From Candidatus Heimdallarchaeota archaeon (GTDB taxonomy: Archaea; Asgardarchaeota; Heimdallarchaeia; Heimdallarchaeales; Kariarchaeaceae): a stretch of 57,329 nt of DNA. The stretch lies in contig WAMJ01000078.1 of the NCBI GenBank assembly GCA_015522385.1, forward strand, positions 1 through 57,329, read 5' to 3'. The notes beneath the pieces are model-generated. The model was given only the letters and a program-made list of their open reading frames with translations. It ran no database searches and was not told the DNA's origin. A program made the position numbers and the translations under genes. Of this stretch, positions 8,966 to 16,722 are shown piece after piece. Within the stretch, counting starts at the first letter, position 1. The number at the start of each line of letters is the position of its first letter.

Positions 8966-9547
8966 CTACACCCTCCACTCGGGCGCGAGGGTGACGATGA
9001 ACGGTGTGACCGAGCTGTCCTTGACCAGTATGCCGTCACGGATGAGACGGTCGAGCTGCCGGTTGGCAATGGTCGTGCGGGTGAAGCCCCGCTCCTTCTT
9101 GATCACCGAGGAGGTCGTACTGCCCCCGTGGTTGATGATGACCTGGAGCGTGTCACGTATAGCCTCTCGCTGCCTGCGGTTGTTGAGCGAGTTGAGGTAG
9201 TCGACGAACTTGGGGATCTGCATGACCTTCTTCGGCTGCTTGCTGAAGAATGTGTCCTTGGAAATCCGAGATGGTTCCTTCACGCGTTCGGGCAAGATCT
9301 CAGGTACACGACGTGCAGGTACGGGGCGTGCGACGATCGATGCCAAGATCTGCCGCAGCTCCCCCTCTGTAAGCTCCTGCTTGAGCCTCTCGACGACGGT
9401 GTCCGCGGTTTCCGATTTGGGCCCCGAGTGCAGGTCAATGAAGTAGTCCTTTATGGACTTGCCACTCTCCGCTGCGCTCCGCTTGATCTCCTCGTAGAGT
9501 TTCTCATCCACGTATATCCCGATCATCTTCTTCCCCTGCCGGGCCAT
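8966..9547 (-). CDS. Two-domain DNA-binding protein (ribbon-helix-helix-like plus winged helix), candidate binder of the adjacent repeat array
   Basis: A 193-residue protein from the ATG at 9547. That start is chosen because a TATA-like element is centred 26 bp upstream; a longer frame to 9607 would run through the promoter. Residues about 7-32 (K-x-M-I-G-I-Y-V-D-E-K-L-Y-E-E-I, then S-G-K-S-I-K-D-Y-F) match a ribbon-helix-helix pattern: a beta strand followed by two helices. The middle (about 45-115) is a charged, proline-containing linker. The C-terminal part (about 120-190: RQREAIRDTLQVIINHGGSTTS ... TIANRQLDRLIRDGILVK) is a winged helix-turn-helix. The gene faces a spacer with a helically phased ACTAAA array, two inverted copies of which lie just upstream of its own promoter. 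A replication, partition or auto-repressor role is plausible. Confidence 0.75.
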   Translation of the reverse strand: MARQGKKMIGIYVDEKLYEEIKRSAAESGKSIKDYFIDLHSGPKSETADTVVERLKQELTEGELRQILASIVARPVPARRVPEILPERVKEPSRISKDTFFSKQPKKVMQIPKFVDYLNSLNNRRQREAIRDTLQVIINHGGSTTSSVIKKERGFTRTTIANRQLDRLIRDGILVKDSSVTPFIVTLAPEWRV

Positions 9548-9566
9548 GACTGACAGAGGCAGGTGG

Positions 9567-9578
9567 TGCATAAAAGCA
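9567..9578 (-). promoter_or_regulatory. TATA-like element for the two-domain DNA-binding protein
   Basis: On the minus strand the sequence tatgcttttatgcacc is centred about 26 bp before the ATG at 9547, which predicts a leaderless transcript. Two array motifs in inverted orientation (9587-9593 and 9598-9605) begin roughly 10 bp upstream of it, so an array-binding protein could block or activate transcription factor loading. Confidence 0.5.
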
Positions 9579-9586
9579 TACGGGTA

Positions 9587-9963
9587 TTTAGTCGGACGTT
9601 TAGTCAACCCAGATACAGATCAGAAGAGAGATGTACCACCCGCCATAAACACAAGAGAGGAGAAGAATGGCACCACGACGACAAAGCACCCACGCAGACG
9701 GATCCTCGACGAACTGACTAAATTAAGACTAAACGATAAATCCACCGCCATGACTAAACAATAACTAAACAATAGGAGAACAAGACTAAACAATACATAA
9801 ACAGCGACTAAACAACCCACACAAATACTAAATAATGACTAAACATCAACCAATAATGACTAAAAATTGACTAAAATTCCACATTCACCGTGACTAAAAC
9901 ACACCAGCACAAGAAAACCACCAGATCTGGAAGTCAACCCCATAGACAAACCCACGACTAAAC
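9587..9963. repeat. Helically phased array of GACTAAAC motifs (iteron/centromere-like)
   Basis: There are fourteen copies with an ACTAAA core. Two are inverted, at 9587 and 9598 (11 bp apart). Twelve are direct, with first base of the octamer at 9716, 9727, 9752, 9763, 9784, 9806, 9827, 9837, 9858, 9869, 9892 and 9956. Successive spacings are 11, 25, 11, 21, 22, 21, 10, 21, 11, 23 and 64 bp, mostly one, two or six helical turns, so the motifs would line up on one side of the DNA. Nine copies are GACTAAAC or GACTAAAA. The copies at 9763 and 9827 vary in the first base and the one at 9716 has T at the last base. The array lies between a DNA-binding protein gene and an A+C-skewed spacer. Iterons of plasmid origins and partition sites look like this; an operator array is the alternative. 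Confidence 0.8.
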
Positions 9964-10415
9964 AGACAAAAAACACCTGCACCTTACAATAAAGCTAGAC
10001 GGCATAAACAGGAGAAAAAACCAGCAGAAAGAGCAATGGACCACCCACAACCCATAGTTGACAAAGTATGACTACAGACCTCGACAAGTGGCCACAAGCA
10101 AGAATCTCACACCACATCCGTGCATCACCACACATGTAGCGAAAACTTCGACAATAACCCCCAAATCCACAGCATAACTAAAAACCACCCCAAATAATAC
10201 ACCAAGACACACACACATTGACCACAGCATGACAAAAAGATCAGCACCACACCACAACATCACAGAGGAAAGAGAAGGAACACATTGACACACATGGTCC
10301 ACCACGGGAAGGGCATGCACAACGAATAATTCGCTGGCCAGAACGGCACATAAGCTAGACAAAGGTATGCAGAAATTGAGATTCAGAACCCGACAGAGAA
10401 AGAGTACGAAGGAGA
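9964..10415. other. A+C-rich, G+T-poor intergenic region
   Basis: About 450 bp beyond the repeat array with a striking strand bias: the plus strand is mainly A and C, as in ccacaacccatagttgac and cacacacacattgacc. Frames of up to 96 codons occur on the minus strand (10072-10362) but have the Val/Cys/Leu-rich composition expected from translating G+T-rich DNA and no initiation signals. One isolated further taactaaaaa lies near 10175. No structured RNA was recognised by eye. Confidence 0.5.
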
Positions 10416-10583
10416 TCAGTCAAGGAGCGACAGAATTGAGAAGGGTATGTCCAGAATCGTCACGAGAAAACTGTCCAAGACCACATTGTGCCGTGCGGAG
10501 GCAGCGTTGCTCTCCACAACCCCAAGTGCCGCTAGTGCGATGTACCCGACGCCAACAAGGATACCACGCAATTTTCCAAACAT
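10416..10583 (-). CDS. Small hydrophobic protein (55 aa)
   Basis: An ATG-to-TGA frame of 55 residues, read directly from the minus strand. It starts MFGKLRGILVGVGYIALAAL, with basic residues before a hydrophobic helix at about residues 8-23, and has a second hydrophobic stretch at about 36-54. A BRE/TATA-like element (gaaagggattaaaatc) is centred about 28 bp upstream, the same leaderless geometry as in neighbouring genes. A GGTGGTGA six bases before the ATG could be a Shine-Dalgarno if the transcript starts further upstream. No family is recognised. It lies at the edge of the repeat-array region and could belong to the same unit, or be independent. Confidence 0.45.
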   Translation of the reverse strand: MFGKLRGILVGVGYIALAALGVVESNAASARHNVVLDSFLVTILDIPFSILSLLD

Positions 10584-10606
10584 CGTAATTCACCACCCGC
10601 AGCAGC

Positions 10607-10622
10607 GATTTTAATCCCTTTC
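10607..10622 (-). promoter_or_regulatory. BRE/TATA element for the 55-residue protein
   Basis: On the minus strand gaaaggg is followed directly by attaaaatc, a good match to an archaeal BRE plus TATA box, centred 28 bp upstream of the ATG at 10583. It is the strongest reason for believing the small gene. Confidence 0.5.
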
Positions 10623-10792
10623 GCTTCCGCGGAGAGTACGATTTCCTCCCAATTAGAGCGAATTTCTCGAAGAAAAATGGTTTTGGGGTACAAGGAGTTC
10701 AACCTTTTCCCACAATTTTTCCCGCGGAATTCCGAGTATCGCACCACAAATGGCGGATTCCCACCACCCACTCGCGACCTGCAGTTATGAGA

Positions 10793-11482
10793 TCACAGCC
10801 CCAGACGCTCAACAGCATCTTTCACACGCATGGAGGCGTCCGAGAGGATCGGGTCACCATGCCCCGAGAGCAGCACCTCAAAATCCAATGTGGAGAGCTT
10901 CTTGAATGAGGCCAGAACTGCCTCAGGATTCTCTGCGAAGACATTATTCCCAGGGGCAAGCCCCTTCATCGTCACGGCCGTATCCCCCGCGAACATAGTG
11001 AAATCCTTCAGAAAGCCGAGAGAACCCATAGTGTGCCCGGGGAGGTGATAGACCTCCATGCCATCGACGACATCACCCTCCTTTACCATCTCGATCTGGG
11101 ACACCCGTTTGGGCATCACGAACGGCTTCAGAATTGCGAAGAGCGGCCATAGCAACTTGTTTCGGGGATACGGGATAGGACGATCTCCCCTGATGACCTC
11201 CGCGTCCACTGGATGGGCATAGTTCAGCGTGTGAAAGTGGTCGTGCAGGTAGTGCAATCCCCCGATATGATCCGCATGGTGATGCGTGAGGTAGATCTTG
11301 GAGATCCGTCTGTCCTCGAGCTCAGAGCGGATGTACCGCATCACGTTCTTTGCCTTCTTGTTGAGCCCCGAGTCCACCATGATGATGTCGTCACCCGACT
11401 CGATCAGGTACAGATTAACGTAGGAGTCCTTGACCCAGTGAATGCCATCAGCAATCTCGGAGAACGGTCGTAGATCAGTCAT
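10793..11482 (-). CDS. Metallo-beta-lactamase-fold hydrolase
   Basis: A 229-residue protein from the ATG at 11482; a TTG two codons upstream is less likely. The zinc-binding motif THHHADHIGG (about residues 65-74) is the H-x-H-x-D-H signature. Further ligands fit at His about 149 (LPGHTMGS), Asp about 168 (FAGDTAV) and His about 208 (LSGHGDP), which together make a dinuclear metal site. The strand MVDSG (about 34-38) is typical of the first beta-sheet. The size and layout fit the broad class of glyoxalase-II-like hydrolases, whose substrates are varied; nothing here fixes the substrate. It is monocistronic as far as can be seen. Confidence 0.85.
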   Translation of the reverse strand: MTDLRPFSEIADGIHWVKDSYVNLYLIESGDDIIMVDSGLNKKAKNVMRYIRSELEDRRISKIYLTHHHADHIGGLHYLHDHFHTLNYAHPVDAEVIRGDRPIPYPRNKLLWPLFAILKPFVMPKRVSQIEMVKEGDVVDGMEVYHLPGHTMGSLGFLKDFTMFAGDTAVTMKGLAPGNNVFAENPEAVLASFKKLSTLDFEVLLSGHGDPILSDASMRVKDAVERLGL

Positions 11483-11937
11483 GACCAAGTTATGTACCGA
11501 AAGCTCATAAGGCTTGCTCGGTCATGGTGGACAACGGCACGCACAGGGAAGAACAGCAAAGACGTGAGACCAGCCCCGGACACAGTACAACGCAGTGTTC
11601 AGCCCGCGTGGAGGGAGGACGCACATTCTTAATCTAAGCTTGAATAATCACCTGTGGATCTTTGTTGTGGGAAGTGGTAGAAATTCATCCCTATACGTCC
11701 ACAATCAAGAAGATAATTGGCAACAGACTCACCAGAATCGACCAGGAGGATGCGACCATAATTCGATCCTGTCTGGAGAATTTCACGGAGAGCTCGACAC
11801 ATCAGTAATTCTGGGGAGAACCAAGTCGAGGTAAAAACCCGGTCTGGGAGAGCATAATAGAGAGAAATTATGAGAGAACCCAATCACAAAAGAACCTAAT
11901 TGTTGGAAAGCCCCGGAGTGAACAGAAGGTGCCACGC
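11483..11937. other. Intergenic region without a supportable gene
   Basis: About 455 bp between the hydrolase and the NifX-like gene. Frames on both strands (79 codons plus, 84 codons minus) overlap each other and have no promoter, conserved motif or coding-like composition. A TATA-like ccttatgag near 11505, minus strand, probably serves the hydrolase. Nothing else recognised. Confidence 0.4.
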
Positions 11938-12309
11938 TCAGTGGTGGTGGTCCTTGGAGTGCTCGCAGAGCTCCGTGAGCTCCTCCAGAGCATCCTGCCT
12001 GTACCTCTCGATAAGCTCAGCAATAGGTAGACGATCTCCCTTGAAAACCGGTACACCTGCAGCTTGGAACCTGCTCTTGGCATTGGGACCCATCCCGATG
12101 GAGATCATGGCGTCGGGCTTCTGTGAGACGATTAAGTCCACTGGAGAACCCTGCCCCCCGAAGTGACTGGAGGTATTCTCAATCAGCTGATCGCGGCTCG
12201 CGTCCTCTGTGTCCGCGACGTAGTAGTACTTTGAGCGTCCGAAATGACCACCCGGCTTGGAGGAGCGGGTGCTCTCGGCACTGTTGACTGGAAAAACTAG
12301 CCGACTCAT
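11938..12309 (-). CDS. NifX/NafY-like dinitrogenase iron-molybdenum cofactor biosynthesis-type protein
   Basis: A 123-residue protein starting at the ATG at 12309 (MSRLVFPVNS), preceded by a TATA-like gcttaaatt about 30 bp upstream. It shows the NifX/NafY-type fold pattern: an N-terminal strand, a G-G-H-F-G-R-S segment (about 21-27), and a central D-A-M-I-S-I-G-M-G-P-N-A turn followed by a helix and G-V-P-V-F-K-G (about 75-95). In nitrogen fixers this domain carries FeMo-cofactor precursors. Single-domain archaeal versions are common in non-fixers and are thought to handle iron-sulphur or molybdenum species. The C-terminus ends in a run of His with Asp and Lys, which could bind metal. No nif genes are in the window. 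Confidence 0.8.
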   Translation of the reverse strand: MSRLVFPVNSAESTRSSKPGGHFGRSKYYYVADTEDASRDQLIENTSSHFGGQGSPVDLIVSQKPDAMISIGMGPNAKSRFQAAGVPVFKGDRLPIAELIERYRQDALEELTELCEHSKDHHH

Positions 12310-12503
12310 GAGCCCAGATTCCCCGTCGACCCAATTTAAGCCCTGCATTTAGGGCAGAACTACATCTCGGTATTCCGGAAAAACTGTGCAACAGGGGAGA
12401 ACCGCCTTGTTTTTCAGTACGAGCAGCAGAGAGATGACTTCAAGGTGTGTTCACGAGTGCGCACTTTGCAGAAAATATACCGCGGGAGTCCGCAATTTTT
12501 CGC

Positions 12504-12517
12504 AAATATATTTAATA
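12504..12517 (+). promoter_or_regulatory. TATA-like promoter for the secreted protein/regulator pair
   Basis: The sequence aaatatatttaataa is centred about 27 bp before the ATG at 12539, predicting a leaderless message. It supports choosing this ATG rather than the open frame that extends upstream to 12386. Confidence 0.55.
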
Positions 12518-12538
12518 ATTCAGTGGAAATTTGCAGGT

Positions 12539-12997
12539 ATGAAAGCAAGATACCTAGCTATGCTCTCAGTCATCGTGATCATGATTCAACCGATCGCGAT
12601 CATACCTGCTTCGGCAGCGAACCCCACCATGACCTTCGATATCTTCGACGGATACTACGAGGATGTGGACAACAACGGAGTCTTCGACGTCATCGTCAAG
12701 ACCAGATTCGACCTCACGGGCGTCTCCAGCGGAGAGGTAGAGTACGTCATCGTGCTCACACTCCCCTCGGGCAGGGACTTCGTCTACGTCGTGCAGATCA
12801 GCACACCCCTCACCTCCTTCATCGTCACCAACACCTTCTACGACCACGCTCTGGAGTCGGGATGGTACACGGTGGAGATCTATGCCCGCCTGTCCAATTT
12901 CAGGAACGTGATGGGCTACGACTCCCTTACCTTCGACCCACCCGGTGGTGACAACACCGATCCCGGCGATCTGGGCACACAGGTAAGTGGACCATGA
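12539..12997 (+). CDS. Small secreted protein with signal peptide
   Basis: A 152-residue protein with a clear signal peptide (about residues 1-27: basic start, hydrophobic core, then PASAA). The mature part looks like a beta sandwich: alternating strands with an acidic D-V-D-N-N-G-V-F-D loop that resembles a calcium-binding or dockerin-like turn. It ends in a Gly/Asp/Pro-rich tail without a membrane anchor. Its stop overlaps the start of the following Lrp/AsnC-type regulator as ATGA, so the pair is translationally coupled. This is an odd partnership for a secreted protein and suggests that the regulator controls or senses something related to it. Family unknown. Confidence 0.65.
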   Translation: MKARYLAMLSVIVIMIQPIAIIPASAANPTMTFDIFDGYYEDVDNNGVFDVIVKTRFDLTGVSSGEVEYVIVLTLPSGRDFVYVVQISTPLTSFIVTNTFYDHALESGWYTVEIYARLSNFRNVMGYDSLTFDPPGGDNTDPGDLGTQVSGP

Positions 12998-14082
12998 GCC
13001 TGAAGGAGAGCCTGCTGGACACCCTTCTGGCCCTGCGTAACGACCCCCGAGCAAGCAACGAGAGAATCGCAAAGGTTCTCGAAGTGTCTGCCAATACGGT
13101 CAAGAACCGGGTGGTTAAGCTCAAGGAGATGGGAGTACTCAGGCAGAATACTACCTACGAGGACTCCATCCTTGGCACAAGGGAGCAGACAGAGGTGGTG
13201 GCGAACTACTCTCCAGCATCCATAGGACTCTTCAGACTGCGAATAGTCTTCGAGGAGGTCTTGGGCAATGCGGCATATCTCAAGCTGGAGAGGATGCTCG
13301 ACGACCACCCGTACACTTACTACAGAGTGCGGACGTATGGGGTAGGAGGGAATCTCTACGTCATGGTCGACCTGCCAAGGGAGAGCATCGAGCTCTTCAA
13401 GACCTGCATCATCGCAGCCAGCGTCAATGTGTACTGCAAGAAGGTATCGTTCATCGAGCCGCTGTACTTCGTCAACACCAAGGACGACCTGAGGCAGGTG
13501 AACACCGATCTTCGACGCTGGAACTACGTCGTGCAGGACTTCGTGCCCGAACGGATAGAGCTGGAGAACCCCTATGACCGCCAGCCCGAGAGCCTCGATG
13601 ACATCGAGCTCAAACTCCTCAGGGAGCTCACGATCAACGGGAAGGTGAGCCTAACTAAGATCCAAGCAGACTATTCCGTTGACATCTCCACGCTCTCCCG
13701 GAGGATCAAGAGACTGCACGAGACGGGAGTGATCCTCCGCTATACCCTGGCGTACAACCGTGCAATCTTCGGACTGGACTCCACCTACCTCTTTAGGGGA
13801 AGGATCAGGGAGATCGGGCTATATGTCAAGAGCATCCGGGAATTCCCGTTCCTCTCCAACCTCTCGTTCGACGAGGAGGGCAACTTCAGCTGGATGGTCT
13901 ACTGCCCAGCCAAGGTGGCGACACAGGTCTTCGCCAAGCTCATAGAGCTCGGTGAGGTGAGAATGGACCTCGTGGACAACAACAAGGGCATGAGGTACTT
14001 CTTCTACCCCAAAAACTACACGGATAACGGCTGGAACATCGACCTAGGATACATCTGCCCATGGGTCAGAGCAAAGGTCTAA
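12994..14082 (+). CDS. Double winged-helix transcription regulator, Lrp/AsnC-like
   Basis: A 362-residue protein with two helix-turn-helix units. The first, at about residues 5-47 (ASNERIAKVLEVSANTVKNRVVKLKEMGVL), is an AsnC-type DNA-binding domain. The second, at about 207-255 (DDIELKLLRELTINGKVSL ... LSRRIKRLHETGVI), repeats the pattern. Each is followed by an alpha/beta region of the size of a ligand-sensing domain, so the protein is a tandem duplication of a one-domain regulator fused into one chain. It starts inside the stop codon of the secreted-protein gene (ATGA). Double-HTH Lrp-like proteins occur in archaea; the ligand here is unknown. Confidence 0.8.
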   Translation: MSLKESLLDTLLALRNDPRASNERIAKVLEVSANTVKNRVVKLKEMGVLRQNTTYEDSILGTREQTEVVANYSPASIGLFRLRIVFEEVLGNAAYLKLERMLDDHPYTYYRVRTYGVGGNLYVMVDLPRESIELFKTCIIAASVNVYCKKVSFIEPLYFVNTKDDLRQVNTDLRRWNYVVQDFVPERIELENPYDRQPESLDDIELKLLRELTINGKVSLTKIQADYSVDISTLSRRIKRLHETGVILRYTLAYNRAIFGLDSTYLFRGRIREIGLYVKSIREFPFLSNLSFDEEGNFSWMVYCPAKVATQVFAKLIELGEVRMDLVDNNKGMRYFFYPKNYTDNGWNIDLGYICPWVRAKV

Positions 14083-14245
14083 CTCTGCACAGCGAATAGG
14101 AAATTAAACCCTGAGCCCCAGCCATCGACGGATACGCGTCAAATCTACAATTAACAGAAGGCATGAATCACTTAGAAACCGAGAAAGAAGTGGGTAGTTG
14201 CAACTGTAGAATATCGCTTAATTTTGCGGAATAAATCCTTATTAG

Positions 14246-14638
14246 ATGCGAAGGATAATGTCCTCTATGCGTTTCACAGACAAAGGGATCGAAGATGCAG
14301 AGAGAGATTTCTCGCAGCTTGACATCCTCCCCATCCACCGCAAAATGATCGAGGAAGTTGCAGATGTACTCCTTGTATATATCGATATCAGCAGGTTGGC
14401 ACTCATGGGATTCGCATGGAGAGCCATCAGAAAGTGGCAGGTAGATAACCAGATGACTGCTGTGGAGATAACGAAGGAAGGAACCCCTCAGCAGAAGATG
14501 CGAGCAGTCCGGGAAATGTTCGACAACGTGGAACAGAGCCTGAGACGGGTACTCCGGTCGGACTCCGATAAAGCAATCCTCGCCAAGGCTATTGACGACG
14601 GCTACGAATACTACTTGAGCAACCTACAAATTAGCTAA
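14246..14638 (+). CDS. Hypothetical helical protein
   Basis: A 130-residue, mainly helical protein with no signal peptide. The start at 14246 is supported by a TATA-like ggaataaatcctt just upstream; ATG codons at 14258 and 14267 are alternatives. A moderately hydrophobic stretch at about residues 40-58 (VADVLLVYIDISRLALMGF) is interrupted by charges and need not cross the membrane. No family is recognised. It stands alone between the double regulator and the ADP-ribosylglycohydrolase. Confidence 0.5.
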   Translation: MRRIMSSMRFTDKGIEDAERDFSQLDILPIHRKMIEEVADVLLVYIDISRLALMGFAWRAIRKWQVDNQMTAVEITKEGTPQQKMRAVREMFDNVEQSLRRVLRSDSDKAILAKAIDDGYEYYLSNLQIS

Positions 14639-14778
14639 TCAATCGAGATACACCCTACCCGAAGAAGAAACGAATGTAGCTCCCCAGCCCCCCGTGATCC
14701 ACCCCAGATCCGCAAAAGCCACAGGCAATCGGTGAACACCCCCCACAGACTTATTAGCACCGACTGTACGGGAGACTC

Positions 14779-15669
14779 ATGGAACGAGGAATGGTGAGGG
14801 GCTACATCTTCGGATCTGCCCTAGGAGATGCTCTTGGACGCTATGTTGAGTTTGTGGACAGGGGCAGAATCAATGAGATCTACGGCCCTGAAGGTATCCA
14901 AGAACCCCCTGACCCCTGCGACTGGACGGACGACACGCAGATGATGCTGGCGATCGCAGACGCATTGCTGGAAGGACACGAGGACGTAGAGAAGACGCTG
15001 GACGCCATCGCAGACCGATTCATCCACTGGTACGACGACCCCGGTCACGCCCCCGGAAACACCTGCATGACCGGTGCGTGGAGGCTCAGGGAAGGAGTTC
15101 ACTGGTCGGAATCGGGCGTGGTGGACTCCAAGGGCTGCGGAAGCGTGATGAGATCAGGCGTCATCGGTCTCTTCTACGAGGATCTGGACATGCTGAAGGA
15201 GATAGCATCGAAGTCCGGGCTCATGACTCACGGACACCCGACGGCAGATGCTGCGTGCATTGCTGGTGCCCTCGCTGTCAGGTTCGCAACAGAACCCCCC
15301 GAAGAGATGCTCTCCAAGGTCAGGAAGCACACTCTTGGCACTTCTGAGGAATTCACGAATCTGCTGGATCGAGCCGTGGAGCTGGCGGCAAGCGACGTCT
15401 CCGAGGAACAGGCGATACAGTCGCTGGGAGAAGGCTGGGTGGCGGAGGAGGCATTCTGTATGGCCGCTTATGCCGTGCTCAAGCACCCCGAGGACCACGT
15501 CGCTGCCGTGAGACTCAGTGCCAACATAACGGGGGACTCGGACTCCGTAGCAGCAATTGCAGGGGGAATCGTAGGGCTCAGGTCAGGCTTCCCCAAAGAG
15601 TGGGCAAGTAGACTGAGACGTGCAGATCTACTTGAGGAGTACGTCCGCAGGATCGAACAAGCGCTGTGA
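14779..15669 (+). CDS. ADP-ribosylglycohydrolase (DraG/ARH family)
   Basis: A 296-residue protein with the family's motifs. GSALGDALG lies near the N-terminus (about 12-20), WTDDTQM (about 52-58) carries the aspartates that bind one of two magnesium ions, and NITGDSDSVAAIAGGI (about 251-266) supplies the second aspartate cluster. The enzyme removes ADP-ribose from proteins or small molecules. DraG reactivates dinitrogenase reductase, but archaeal relatives have wide substrates and no nif or draT gene is present here. Length and all key acidic residues are intact, so it should be active. A TATA-like cttattagcacc lies about 27 bp upstream of the ATG. Confidence 0.92.
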   Translation: MERGMVRGYIFGSALGDALGRYVEFVDRGRINEIYGPEGIQEPPDPCDWTDDTQMMLAIADALLEGHEDVEKTLDAIADRFIHWYDDPGHAPGNTCMTGAWRLREGVHWSESGVVDSKGCGSVMRSGVIGLFYEDLDMLKEIASKSGLMTHGHPTADAACIAGALAVRFATEPPEEMLSKVRKHTLGTSEEFTNLLDRAVELAASDVSEEQAIQSLGEGWVAEEAFCMAAYAVLKHPEDHVAAVRLSANITGDSDSVAAIAGGIVGLRSGFPKEWASRLRRADLLEEYVRRIEQAL

Positions 15670-15947
15670 GCACCACGATCCTCTGCCACCCCTCATTCGA
15701 TGGGCAACTTCTCAGCATCTCCTACCCACTATAGCCCTCCACGTAGTGTACCTATACAGTGACCCCCTATTTCCGGTTTCGATGATCGGTGGTAAATCGA
15801 ATGCACGCCTGACTACCGGGCACCCGAGGCGTTAGGGTGCAACTCAACCTTGCCCTCGACACACGGTACTTGCGATGGAGTCTGTTAATGTAATCTCTGT
15901 CACAAAGTCTGACATCAGGTCACTCTACCTGTGGAAGATTTTTCTGC

Positions 15948-16685
15948 GTGATGGGCAGGGGATACTCGTGTCCCTCAAGGATCAAATCCGGCTACAGAAC
16001 AACCACTGGAGGGAGCCCCTCGTCTTACCCAGAACTCCACGACCTCGTGAAGACGCACACCGATGAGAGGAAGTATGTGGGGTCACTCGTGGACAAGGTC
16101 ATCGACATAGATATGCGTAAAATTCACAACATCAAGGACACAACGCCCCTGAACTCGATATTCTCAATCATCTCACAGTCCCCAGGAGAAGTGATTATCG
16201 CACGGAATCTTGGGAGCCAGATGGGACTGGATGCACGCACGGTGAAGAAATACCTCATGTTCCTCGAACAGTCGCTCCTCATCCGCAAACTCTATAACTT
16301 CTCAGGAAATGCACGGAAGACCGAGAACCGTCATGAATGCTACTATCCGTACAACACCACGCTCCACTGGTACACACGTCAGCCCGATCTGGGAAGGAAG
16401 GCAGAGACAGAGGTCGCCTTCCAGCTAGAAGCCGAGTACTTCTTCAACAACAGGGGCAGAGAGATCGACTTCATCGTGGGGAAGGAACTTGACGTTGGGG
16501 TCGAGGTCAAAATGCGGAACAACGTACGCAGAAAGCACCTCAGAACACTCATCGATACCCATCTACGCAGGAGATTTGTCGTCACGAAGCACGAGACCTC
16601 TCTTGAGCCGGGTGCAAAAGATGCAGGAGTTACGGCAGTACCACTGCACAGAATCGAGAGCATCAGACAGCAACTCGATTCCTGA
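15948..16685 (+). pseudogene. Remnant of an AAA-type ATPase with DUF4143 C-terminus (N-terminal ATPase part missing)
   Basis: The 245-codon frame matches the C-terminal half of the archaeal/bacterial ATPase family that pairs an AAA_14 domain with a DUF4143 nuclease-like domain. It shows a middle winged-helix stretch (IARNLGSQMGLDARTVKKYLMFLEQSLLIRKL) and then a PD-(D/E)XK-like end (REIDFIVGKELDVGVEVKMR). The Walker A/B region that should precede it is absent: upstream sequence (15670-15950) has no P-loop and no open frame joining in. Only the C-terminal domains survive. The residual open frame might still be translated, but the missing ATPase makes it a probable relic. The boundary of recognisable homology is near 16040. 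Confidence 0.65.
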
Positions 16686-16722
16686 GGCAAAAGCTTTCAA
16701 ACTCCATCCGTATCGATAACTC

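Noticed and set aside
9587..9963. CRISPR array
   Set aside because: The repeated unit is only 7-8 bp, spacings are mostly 10-23 bp and there are no unique 30-40-bp spacers or cas genes; the pattern is that of phased protein-binding sites.
10072..10362. 96-codon minus-strand frame in the A+C-skewed spacer
   Set aside because: Rich in Val, Cys and Leu as expected from translating G+T-rich DNA, with no start signals. It disagrees with the better-supported small ORF at 10416.
11595..11883. Overlapping frames of 79 and 84 codons on opposite strands
   Set aside because: They overlap each other, have no promoter and show no conserved motif, so no evidence favours either.
15669..15947. tRNA-like or structured RNA between the glycohydrolase and the DUF4143 remnant
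   Set aside because: Short hairpins occur, but no cloverleaf with a T-loop consensus or acceptor pairing could be built by eye.
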